Assembly (NCBI GenBank): GCA_021298045.1
Contig: JAJTHY010000045.1
Span: 1 to 10,273, forward strand
Origin: Candidatus Jidaibacter sp.
GTDB lineage: Bacteria > Pseudomonadota > Alphaproteobacteria > Rickettsiales > Midichloriaceae
Length of the DNA: 10,273 nt
Reading direction: 5' to 3'
The notes under the pieces are model-generated. The model saw nothing but the letters and a program-made list of their open reading frames with translations. It was not told the origin of the DNA and searched no databases. Made by a program: the position numbers and the translations under genes. How positions within the stretch are numbered: the first letter of the stretch is position 1; every line of letters starts with the position of its first letter. Below are positions 1-5,807 of this stretch, one piece after another.

Positions 1-382
1 GGCTCTTTTGGCGAAGCTTGGCCATAAGGAGCTCAAACTATTAATAGCTTATGCCATGGATAATACAAGCGTGCCTAGCCTCGCGAAATCATTGGTAAGT
101 TTAGCGAGTATGGAAATTCAGGGCAAGGAAGGCTCTATATTCCTCGCTAGCCATGATTTAGCAACACCAACGCAATTAAAGGAGCTAAACTCAAGACAAA
201 TTGCAGAGCTCGCTTCTGACTATGAAATACACCATGATGAAAGACTGATTGTAAAAAACATCAAACAAATGCTGGTTATTCAACAGCAAGAAAAGCTATT
301 TACCAAAACTGATGGCGCTAAGGGAGAGTACTTTATCGACCCTAAAAGCAGAGATGATTTGGAAGATGAGTATGCTCGTTAA
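1..382 (+). CDS. Unrecognised protein, 3' end of a gene cut by the window edge
   Basis: I do not recognise this protein. The reading frame is open from the left edge to the TAA at 380-382, giving about 126 visible residues. A TTG at position 8 could formally be a start, but only seven bases precede it and the frame stays open upstream, so the gene most likely begins outside the window. The visible part is soluble-looking and mostly helical. It has a Leu/Ala-rich first half and a charged C-terminus ending in DDLEDEYAR. There is no membrane segment, signal peptide or catalytic motif that I can name. The stop codon overlaps the end of the convergent lgt gene by four bases, which leaves no room for a terminator between them. 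Codon use resembles the neighbouring genes, which supports a real coding region. Function unknown. Confidence 0.6.
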   Translation, partial: ALLAKLGHKELKLLIAYAMDNTSVPSLAKSLVSLASMEIQGKEGSIFLASHDLATPTQLKELNSRQIAELASDYEIHHDERLIVKNIKQMLVIQQQEKLFTKTDGAKGEYFIDPKSRDDLEDEYAR

Positions 383-1158
383 TTATGGGAAGAGCGGATA
401 ATTCCAATTCCTAATAAAATCATCGGTAAGCACAGCGCTTGCCCAGTGGTTAAAAACAATACATGTCCGTCTGTTACATCTTTGAAGAATTCAATTATAA
501 ACCTTACTATTCCATAATAAACCAAGAAGAAGCCTGAAAGAACTCCGCTTTTATTATATAGCCTTGGAAATAAAAATAGCATAATAACAAAAAGCAAAGC
601 GCCTTCCGCAAATGCTTCATAGAGCTGAGTAGGATGCCTTTGATAAGGGCCTGCATTTGGAAATACCACACCCCAAGCAACATCTGTAACCTTGCCATAC
701 ATTTCCATATTAATGAAATTAGCTATCCTACCCAAAAAAAGGCCTATTGGGGCAACGCACACAATTAGGTCGGTCGCTTTTAGAAATTTTAAGTTATGCT
801 TGCGGCATACGCAGTAAATAGCGATGATAACACCAATAACACCACCATGAAAAGACATGCCTCCACCTCTTATCATAAAAATCTTCATGGGGTTCGAAAC
901 CATGCCAGCAAAATCATAGAAAAACATATACCCCAGTCTACTGCCTAAAATTATCCCCAGCACACTATAGAACAACAAATCATCTAAAGACTGCTCGCTA
1001 TAAGCATTACTTCTTTTGTTTAAATGCTTAAGCAGCAAGTACCCCACAGAGATACCTATTATATACGCAAAGGAATACCAATATATGTCAAAGCCAAAAA
1101 TATTAAATGCTACTGGTGAAATATTGGGGAAATGTGTTGCATAGGATGGATCAAACAT
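379..1158 (-). CDS. lgt: Prolipoprotein diacylglyceryl transferase Lgt
   Basis: Lgt is an inner-membrane enzyme. It transfers diacylglycerol from phosphatidylglycerol to the lipobox cysteine of prolipoproteins, the first step of lipoprotein maturation. The 259 residues are almost entirely hydrophobic segments, near the usual family length of about 260-290. Family landmarks are present: LGSRLGY at 71-77, the MSFHGG loop with His104, the Lgt signature GRIANFINME at 143-152 (Arg144, Asn147, Glu152), RHPTQLYEA at 174-182, and GIVRFIIEFF at 216-225. The last carries Arg219 and Glu223, with the same four-residue spacing as the essential Arg/Glu pair of E. coli Lgt. The ATG start leaves an N-terminus that aligns with Lgt (HFPxxxPVxFxI, then WY at 27-28). 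No clear Shine-Dalgarno sequence is seen. It diverges from the UbiK-like gene by 36 bases and converges on the unknown gene with a 4-base overlap. Confidence 0.97.
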   Translation of the reverse strand: MFDPSYATHFPNISPVAFNIFGFDIYWYSFAYIIGISVGYLLLKHLNKRSNAYSEQSLDDLLFYSVLGIILGSRLGYMFFYDFAGMVSNPMKIFMIRGGGMSFHGGVIGVIIAIYCVCRKHNLKFLKATDLIVCVAPIGLFLGRIANFINMEMYGKVTDVAWGVVFPNAGPYQRHPTQLYEAFAEGALLFVIMLFLFPRLYNKSGVLSGFFLVYYGIVRFIIEFFKDVTDGHVLFLTTGQALCLPMILLGIGIIRSSHN

Positions 1159-1164
1159 TATACA
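1137..1164 (+). promoter_or_regulatory. Possible sigma-70 promoter of the UbiK-like gene
   Basis: A TTGCAT hexamer at 1137-1142 and a TATACA hexamer at 1159-1164 are separated by 16 bases, which would place a transcription start near 1171, about 24 bases before the ATG at 1195. It overlaps the first codons of the divergent lgt gene, so the two genes would share this small control region (1159-1194 is the only non-coding DNA between them). The match is only moderate and AT-rich DNA yields such matches by chance. The lgt side shows a TATAAA but no convincing partner hexamer. Confidence 0.3.
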
Positions 1165-1194
1165 CTGTATTTATAGATTAAATGGTAAAAGCAT

Positions 1195-1482
1195 ATGAAA
1201 AAGGACAATCACTTCTTGGATGATCTCTCTAAAATGGCCTCTTCAGCTGTCTCCACTATGATGACAATTAAACAAGATTTGGCAACATATATAAAGCAGC
1301 AAATAAAGCTTGGTTTAAAAAACATGGATTTTGTCAGCAAAAATGATTTCAAGGCTTTGAAAAAATCCGTAGAAATGATGCAGGCAGAAATTGCCCAGCT
1401 AAAAGGTGCGCATAAAAAAGATGGTGCGCAACCTAAGCCCGCAAAAAAACCGGCCGTAAAAGCAAAGAAGATGCCACTCTAG
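1195..1482 (+). CDS. ubiK: UbiK/BMFP-family (YqiC-like) accessory protein
   Basis: This 95-residue protein fits the UbiK/BMFP (YqiC, formerly DUF526) family. In E. coli, UbiK partners UbiJ in aerobic ubiquinone synthesis, and the Brucella relative is a membrane-fusogenic, trimeric coiled-coil protein. Residues 1-40 form an amphipathic helix region. The family hallmark FVSKNDFKALKKSVEMMQAE (about 46-65) corresponds to LVSREEFDVQTQVL... of E. coli YqiC. It leads into a short coiled coil, then a Lys/Pro/Ala-rich tail (about 72-95), as is common in alphaproteobacterial members. The sequence before the ATG is a poor ribosome binding site (GGTAAAA). It diverges from lgt; from memory this pairing recurs in alphaproteobacteria, which I could not check. 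ubiD lies nearby but in a convergent unit. The symbol is assigned by family resemblance only. Confidence 0.75.
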   Translation: MKKDNHFLDDLSKMASSAVSTMMTIKQDLATYIKQQIKLGLKNMDFVSKNDFKALKKSVEMMQAEIAQLKGAHKKDGAQPKPAKKPAVKAKKMPL

Positions 1483-1500
1483 TAAATGGCATATTATTTT
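1471..1500 (+). terminator. Possible weak terminator after the UbiK-like gene
   Basis: ATGCCA (1471-1476) and TGGCAT (1487-1492) form a 6-bp stem around the stop codon, followed by an interrupted T-run (ATTATTTTTAT). A second AT-only inverted repeat follows, CTTAATT at 1520-1526 and AATTAAG at 1538-1544, with a TTTTT run at 1547-1551. Either could end this transcript in the 136-base convergent gap before ubiD. Both stems are short, so this is tentative. Confidence 0.35.
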
Positions 1501-1618
1501 TATGGATAAATAGCCCAAGCTTAATTAGGAGTCAAGAAATTAAGAATTTTTCTAGGTAGATTGTTTAGCTTATTTTGTGCTAATTCAACTCAAATTACTA
1601 CACTTATGCTAATATAGC

Positions 1619-3100
1619 TCACTTAACAACAACTTCCAAGATATGCTTAAATTTTTCTGATACAGCTCTTACAACTTCCTCAGACATTTCAATTTTCTTG
1701 CCCCATTCTCGCTTGGTCTCGTTGCCAATTTTATCGGTCGCATCAAAGCAAATTTTGCTTCCTAAACCTTCTTCTGGAGAAGCGAAGTCTAAGTAATCTA
1801 TCGGAGTATTTTCTATAATTGTCACGTCTCTGGCAAAATCCATTTTTGTAGAAACCGCCCACATCACATCATCCCAAGACCGCACGTTAATGTCATCATC
1901 AACTATTATCAGAAACTTAGTATACATGAACTGCCTTAGCACCGACCAAATTCCCATCATCACTTTACGCGCATGACCAGGATAAGCTTTTTTAATACTC
2001 ACAATTCCAATGCGGTAAGAACAACCCTCAGGTGGCAGGTAAAAATCAACTACCTCAGGAATTTGCTGTTTTAAAAGGGGCACAAATACCTGATTAAGTG
2101 CCTCCCCTAACACTGATGGTTCATCTGGTGGTCTACCCGTATAAGTGCTTAGATATATCGCATCTTTCCTAGTTGTTATTGCGGTGATCTCAAAAACTGG
2201 AAACTTCTCAACTGAATTATAGTAACCTGTATGGTCACCATATGGCCCTTCGTTTGCAAATTCTTGCGTGCTTACATACCCCTCAATTACCATCTCTGCA
2301 TGTGCAGGCACTAGTAATGGAACAGTTTTACATTGTACTAATTCTAATTTTGATTTACGGATAAGGCCGGCAAATTCATACTCAGAAAGTTGTTCCGGAA
2401 CTGGAGTTACTGCAGCGATTGTAGTCCCAGGATCGCATCCTATTACTGCCGCAACTGGCATTTTTTCATGCCCTGCATTCTTCCAACTTCGCCAATGATC
2501 AGCGCCTCCTCTATGGTCTAGCCATCTCATAATGGTTTTGCCCTTAGAGAGTTTTTGCATGCGGTAAATGCCAACGTTATATTTTTCGCTCGCGCAATCT
2601 TTGGTTACCACCATTGGCCAGGTAATAAGTGGTGCCGGTTCATTTGGCCAACAAGTTTGTATTGGAATTTTATCAAGGTTGATATCTTTGCTTATCATCA
2701 CAATTTCTTGGCATGGCGCTTTTTTTAGCAACTTGGGCTTCATGTTTATTGCATCTTTAACTAAAGGCAACATGCTAAAAGCTTCTTTGAGTGATTCTGG
2801 CGGCACCGGCTGTCTCAGGAATGCAAGTTTTTCACCAAGCTCATGTAAAGAGCTTGAGGTCAGATCGATACCCTGTGCTACCCTTTCTACCGTACCAAAT
2901 AAATTTACCAAAACCGGATAAGTTGTTTCCCCAAATTCGTTGTGGACGTTTTCAAACAATAAAGCTGGACCCGATGATTCCAAAACGCGGCGATGTACCT
3001 CTGTAATTTCAAGCTGAGTTGAAACTGGTGTGGATATTCGGATTAGGTCACCCTTCTTTTCCAAAAAATTTATGAATGCTCGCAAGTCTTTAAATGCCAT
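1619..3100 (-). CDS. ubiD: UbiD, 4-hydroxy-3-polyprenylbenzoate decarboxylase
   Basis: UbiD removes the ring carboxylate of 4-hydroxy-3-polyprenylbenzoate during ubiquinone synthesis, using the prenylated-FMN cofactor made by UbiX together with a divalent metal. The 493-residue length is typical (E. coli UbiD is about 497). Visible family features include WPNEPAPLITWP (151-162), the cofactor/metal loop NVGIYRMQ (175-182, with Asn175 and Arg180), RWLDHRGGADHW (192-203), PEQLSEYEFAG (235-245, with the metal-ligand Glu240), the catalytic stretch NEGPYGDHTGYY (283-294, with Glu284 and Asp289), and YTGRPPDEPSVLGEAL (320-335). These residues keep the spacing of characterised UbiD enzymes, so activity is expected. 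The start gives the standard N-terminus FKDLRAFINFLEKKGDL. A GAGGTG motif lies 14 bases before the ATG, farther than usual. It lies downstream of mreC on the same strand but across a 157-base gap, so it may be a separate unit. Confidence 0.95.
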   Translation of the reverse strand: MAFKDLRAFINFLEKKGDLIRISTPVSTQLEITEVHRRVLESSGPALLFENVHNEFGETTYPVLVNLFGTVERVAQGIDLTSSSLHELGEKLAFLRQPVPPESLKEAFSMLPLVKDAINMKPKLLKKAPCQEIVMISKDINLDKIPIQTCWPNEPAPLITWPMVVTKDCASEKYNVGIYRMQKLSKGKTIMRWLDHRGGADHWRSWKNAGHEKMPVAAVIGCDPGTTIAAVTPVPEQLSEYEFAGLIRKSKLELVQCKTVPLLVPAHAEMVIEGYVSTQEFANEGPYGDHTGYYNSVEKFPVFEITAITTRKDAIYLSTYTGRPPDEPSVLGEALNQVFVPLLKQQIPEVVDFYLPPEGCSYRIGIVSIKKAYPGHARKVMMGIWSVLRQFMYTKFLIIVDDDINVRSWDDVMWAVSTKMDFARDVTIIENTPIDYLDFASPEEGLGSKICFDATDKIGNETKREWGKKIEMSEEVVRAVSEKFKHILEVVVK

Positions 3101-3168
3101 AGGATCTTATTTTACACCTCTGATATAAGGTCCAAGATTTCTTTCGTAGCAGGAATGAGAAGAGTTCC

Positions 3169-3246
3169 TCATCACGAGCGAAGCGTGGCGATTCAGCTTT
3201 AATTTTTTCTTCTGGATTGCCGCGTCACAAGAGCTCCTCGCAATGA
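3169..3246. repeat. Dispersed GTCATTGCGAG-type repeat, two head-to-head copies forming a palindrome
   Basis: The left arm (TCATCACGAG at 3169-3178, then CGTGGCGATTCAG at 3184-3196) and right arm (CTGGATTGCCGCG at 3212-3224, then CTCGCAATGA at 3237-3246) are imperfect reverse complements around a 15-base T-rich loop (3197-3211). The inner 13-base arms pair completely if G-U pairs are allowed; the outer 10-base arms have two mismatches, and the internal loops differ in size. Each arm resembles the CGTCATTGCGAG...GCGGCAATCCAG repeat that I know from many bacterial genomes, including host-associated alphaproteobacteria. It fills most of the gap between the mreC stop and the ubiD start and could fold in the transcript. 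It has no coding capacity. Confidence 0.7.
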
Positions 3247-3258
3247 CGTAAGAGAGTT

Positions 3259-4113
3259 TCATTGAGCAACTCCTTTATCTTTAAAATATACCTTCACAAA
3301 TTCTAACTTATCTATCTCAAATAATGTTTTGACATAGGTGCCACTTTCTTGCTTCACAACCTTTCCTACTAAGATACCATACGGATAAATGCTGCCATCG
3401 CCCGAAGTAACAACCATTTCACCATCTCGGACGTTTTGCTGATTACTGCAATAGATTATATGCAAAGTATTGCCAGAGGTAGAATTACCAACTAAAATTG
3501 CCTGTTCGCGAGATTCTGAAAAAACTACTGGAGTCTTAGAGTTTATACTCGTGATGAGCCTTATTTTTGCGCTGCTGCCAGCTACTTCTGTAACTTTGCC
3601 AACTAAACCCACCCCATCTACTACATATGCACTAGTATTAATTTTCTTATTTCTACCAACCGGAATTAAAAATCCTTGCGATGGAATATCCAAAGAAGAC
3701 TTAAGTATTCTAGTGCTTACTAATGAATAGTCTTCTGAGGTTGAAAAATTTAGTAGGGCCTTCAGTCTCCTATTTTCTTTGTTCTCAACTTCAGTAAGCA
3801 TTACTATTTCCTCAAGCACTTTTTTATCATCTTGAAGAAGCCGGATTTCTTTTTGGTATATTTTTTCATCCACGTAGTCTTTTGCCTTATTTGTCATCTC
3901 CCAAGGTTTATTCATCAATTCCACAGCAGTTGAATTAATTTCAAGTAAGCCGTTGTGAATAGTTTGAGAAATTTCGTTTTGAGAATTGAGGAAAATTACC
4001 ACCAAAATGCAGGTAAGTATGGCAATTAGGTTTGCAAACTTCAGATGTGAAAATCGCAAAACCGAATACGCTTGAGTTAGAATTTCCGGACTTTGGTGGG
4101 GTTTTCGCACCAT
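3259..4113 (-). CDS. mreC: Rod shape-determining protein MreC
   Basis: MreC is a bitopic inner-membrane protein whose periplasmic part scaffolds the elongasome (MreB, MreD, RodA, PBP2) for lateral peptidoglycan synthesis. At 284 residues it is of usual length. It shows a short basic cytoplasmic N-terminus, one membrane helix at about 26-42, a coiled coil at about 75-118 ending in the typical ENKENRRLKALLNF, then the beta-rich periplasmic domain. That domain has SQGFLIPVGR (145-154), VVDGVGLVGKVTEV (164-177), RLITS (185-189) and VVTSGDGSIYPYGILVGKV (234-252), all recognisable MreC motifs. The ATG lies 13 bases after the tolB stop, and the TTAGGT covering that stop is the only visible ribosome-binding-like motif, which suggests coupling to tolB. 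No mreB or mreD gene adjoins it, unlike the common mreBCD cluster. Confidence 0.93.
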   Translation of the reverse strand: MVRKPHQSPEILTQAYSVLRFSHLKFANLIAILTCILVVIFLNSQNEISQTIHNGLLEINSTAVELMNKPWEMTNKAKDYVDEKIYQKEIRLLQDDKKVLEEIVMLTEVENKENRRLKALLNFSTSEDYSLVSTRILKSSLDIPSQGFLIPVGRNKKINTSAYVVDGVGLVGKVTEVAGSSAKIRLITSINSKTPVVFSESREQAILVGNSTSGNTLHIIYCSNQQNVRDGEMVVTSGDGSIYPYGILVGKVVKQESGTYVKTLFEIDKLEFVKVYFKDKGVAQ

Positions 4114-4126
4114 ATAATATATTTAC

Positions 4127-5602
4127 CTAATTCAATAGCGGTGACCAAGCTGGGTCAGAAGCATCAGTCGGAGTCTCTATTTTACGCTCATTATACCCAG
4201 TTACGTCAACGGCAAATATGCTATACCCCCCTCCTTTTGCTTGGCGAGAAAACATAATTACCCTGCCGTTTGGTGACCAAGTTGGCCCCTCATCCATCCA
4301 AGAAGAAGTAAGTAGCCTTTCACCGCTGCCGTCTGGGCGTATAACGCCAGTGTAAAATTGGCCACCCTTAGATTTAGTAAATGCAATAAAGTCTCCTCTA
4401 GGTGACCATGCAGGCGCATTATAACTCCCGTCACCAAAGCTTATTCTGGTTGCTTCACCGCCACCTGCGCCCATAATATATAATTGTGGTTTCCCACCAC
4501 GGTCAGAGCTAAAGACTATTTTACTGCCATCTGGTGAATAACTTGGAGATGTACTAATAGTGCCACTTATAGCAGTTAATCTACGAGTTACTCCATTATC
4601 CAGGTTAATTTCATAAATGTCTGTTGTACCGCCCTTGGCCACCGACATAACGGCTTTTTTACCATCTGGGGAAAAACGTGGTGCAAAAGACATGCCAGGG
4701 AAATTACCGAGCATTTTCTGTTTACCGGTTTGTAGTTCAAGCAAATACACATGGGGAACCCGGTTTTTATATGTCATATAAATTATGCGCTGTGAGCTAG
4801 GGTCAAAGCGCGGGGTAATAACAAGATCTCTCCCATCCGTAAGTTCTTTATATCCTTCGCCGTCCGAATCCATAATGGCCAGCCTCTTAACCCTTTTATC
4901 AAATGGTCCACTTTCTGATACAAACACTATCCTGGTATCAAAATACGGGCCCTCTCCAGTTAAACGTTTATAAATTTGATCTGCAATTTTATGGCCAGCT
5001 CGTCTCCAAGATTTTTCAGTTAAAGTAAAAGCAGAACCTTCAATTTGCGTTTCTGCAGTAGGGTCCCAAAGTCTGAACTCAACTGTGATTTTATCACCAT
5101 TCTGGGTAATACGACCACTGGTTAATGCCATTGCACCTATTTGCCTCCAACCAGAGAATGCAGGCTTTTTATCAATTGTCAAACTCTCCAAAAAAGCAGC
5201 TTGGTCAATTGGTCTAAAAATACCGGAACTCTTTAGATCATTTTCAATTACTGACTTGATCTGGCTTCCTAATGAAGAAAATTGGCCAGTAGCATCATAA
5301 AAATCATTGATCGCAATAGGCATTGGGTCAACTTGTCCATGCGTAATATCTATCTTAAGCGCCGCCGATGCATTTGCGCATATTAGGCATATTATACCGA
5401 AACTCATTATTAACCCAACACTTGCATCTCGCCTTGAAAAAATTTTGGTTAATAAAAAAGTCTTCAATATTTTCATATTAAAGTACTTTTTTCTCTTCCC
5501 AAATTTTTCCAATACAAGCGCATCTGTCCGGTTAATAATGAGTTTCGGTATTAGAACCAAAAATACTCGAGCCAGCCAGCTATGTAGTTTTACCATAGTC
5601 AT
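4127..5602 (-). CDS. tolB: Tol-Pal system protein TolB, with an in-frame palindromic insertion in its signal-peptide region
   Basis: TolB is the periplasmic beta-propeller of the Tol-Pal machine, which contacts Pal and the Tol complex during outer-membrane constriction. The mature part starts near Ala81 (ASA before it, then ALKIDITHGQ). It has the TolB N-terminal domain (about 81-215) and a propeller with SPDG-type repeats at about 266, 308, 354, 398, 441 and 485 (RFSPDGKK, SYSPDGSK, AWSPRGD, TWSPNGR). At 491 residues it is about 50 longer than usual. The excess is residues 18-70, encoded by the palindrome at 5394-5551. Removing those 53 codons joins MTMVKLHSWLARVFLVL to ICLICANASA, a normal signal peptide. 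The ATG overlaps the upstream tautomerase stop (ATGA), and a second ATG two codons later follows GGGG. With the insert, Met43 is another possible start, giving a basic N-region and the hydrophobic core at 60-75. Confidence 0.93.
   Translation of the reverse strand: MTMVKLHSWLARVFLVLIPKLIINRTDALVLEKFGKRKKYFNMKILKTFLLTKIFSRRDASVGLIMSFGIICLICANASAALKIDITHGQVDPMPIAINDFYDATGQFSSLGSQIKSVIENDLKSSGIFRPIDQAAFLESLTIDKKPAFSGWRQIGAMALTSGRITQNGDKITVEFRLWDPTAETQIEGSAFTLTEKSWRRAGHKIADQIYKRLTGEGPYFDTRIVFVSESGPFDKRVKRLAIMDSDGEGYKELTDGRDLVITPRFDPSSQRIIYMTYKNRVPHVYLLELQTGKQKMLGNFPGMSFAPRFSPDGKKAVMSVAKGGTTDIYEINLDNGVTRRLTAISGTISTSPSYSPDGSKIVFSSDRGGKPQLYIMGAGGGEATRISFGDGSYNAPAWSPRGDFIAFTKSKGGQFYTGVIRPDGSGERLLTSSWMDEGPTWSPNGRVIMFSRQAKGGGYSIFAVDVTGYNERKIETPTDASDPAWSPLLN
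5394..5551. repeat. Protein-coding palindromic element (Rickettsia palindromic element-like) inserted in tolB
   Basis: Two 77-base arms (5394-5470 and 5475-5551) face each other around a TTTC loop (5471-5474). The outer 22 bases are perfectly inverted, beginning ATACCGAAACTC and ending GAGTTTCGGTAT. The innermost part is also strongly paired: 5454-5470 against 5475-5492, 16 of 18 aligned positions with one gap. The middle is more diverged. The direct repeat TATT occurs at 5390-5393 and 5549-5552, so excision of 5394-5552 removes exactly 159 bases and keeps the tolB frame. Size, palindromy and in-frame location match what is known of Rickettsia palindromic elements, which insert into protein genes. 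I cannot say whether it belongs to a named class. Neither strand has a stop codon in the relevant frame. Confidence 0.88.
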
Positions 5603-5790
5603 TTCCCCATTTTGCTATATAACACTCCACCTTTAGCGTAGTGGGATTTTTGCATTTCCTCAATCAAAACTCTTACATCTTCAGGATTGGATTTCAAAAC
5701 CCGCACGCACACGTCGGTTAATTCTTTAACCACCTGTTCCTTGATTTCAGGAGTTCTACCTTCAAGCATTTTTATTGTTACGATTGGCAC
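5599..5790 (-). CDS. 4-oxalocrotonate tautomerase-family protein
   Basis: This 63-residue protein is a small member of the tautomerase superfamily, enzymes that use an N-terminal proline as general base on keto-enol substrates and form small hexamers. After removal of the initiator residue, Pro1 begins PIVTIKMLEGR. The 4-OT catalytic arginines are conserved as Arg11 and Arg39 (in DVRVLIEEM), and the C-terminal KSHYAKGG aligns with KGHFGIGG, so Phe50 of 4-OT is Tyr50 here. The start is GTG, supported by AGAGG six bases upstream (5797-5801) and by the need to place Pro second. It follows gyrA by 17 bases, and its TGA overlaps the tolB ATG. No aromatic-degradation genes are nearby, so the physiological substrate is unknown. 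Confidence 0.9.
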   Translation of the reverse strand: MPIVTIKMLEGRTPEIKEQVVKELTDVCVRVLKSNPEDVRVLIEEMQKSHYAKGGVLYSKMGK

Positions 5791-5796
5791 GTAAAA

Positions 5797-5801
5797 CCTC
5801 T
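5797..5801 (-). promoter_or_regulatory. Ribosome binding site of the tautomerase gene
   Basis: AGAGG on the minus strand lies six bases before the GTG at 5790. It is the clearest Shine-Dalgarno match in the minus-strand block and decides the GTG start, which puts the catalytic proline directly after the initiator residue. Confidence 0.6.
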
Positions 5802-5807
5802 TTTAAT

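Noticed and set aside
8..10. TTG as the true start of the left-edge gene
   Set aside because: Only seven bases precede it, no ribosome binding site can be seen, and the frame is open upstream, so the gene is better treated as cut by the window.
1565..1583. TTAGC and GCTAA inverted repeat downstream of ubiD as a terminator
   Set aside because: A five-base stem without a T-run on the ubiD strand; not distinguishable from chance in AT-rich DNA.
3098..3133. A promoter for ubiD (minus-strand TTGGAC and TAAAAT)
   Set aside because: The spacing is only 15 bases and the start would fall at the ATG itself; the match is too weak to list.
5307..5636. A 109-codon + strand open frame opposite tolB
   Set aside because: It is antisense to a clear tolB. 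Its open length is explained by the palindromic element, which is stop-free on both strands.
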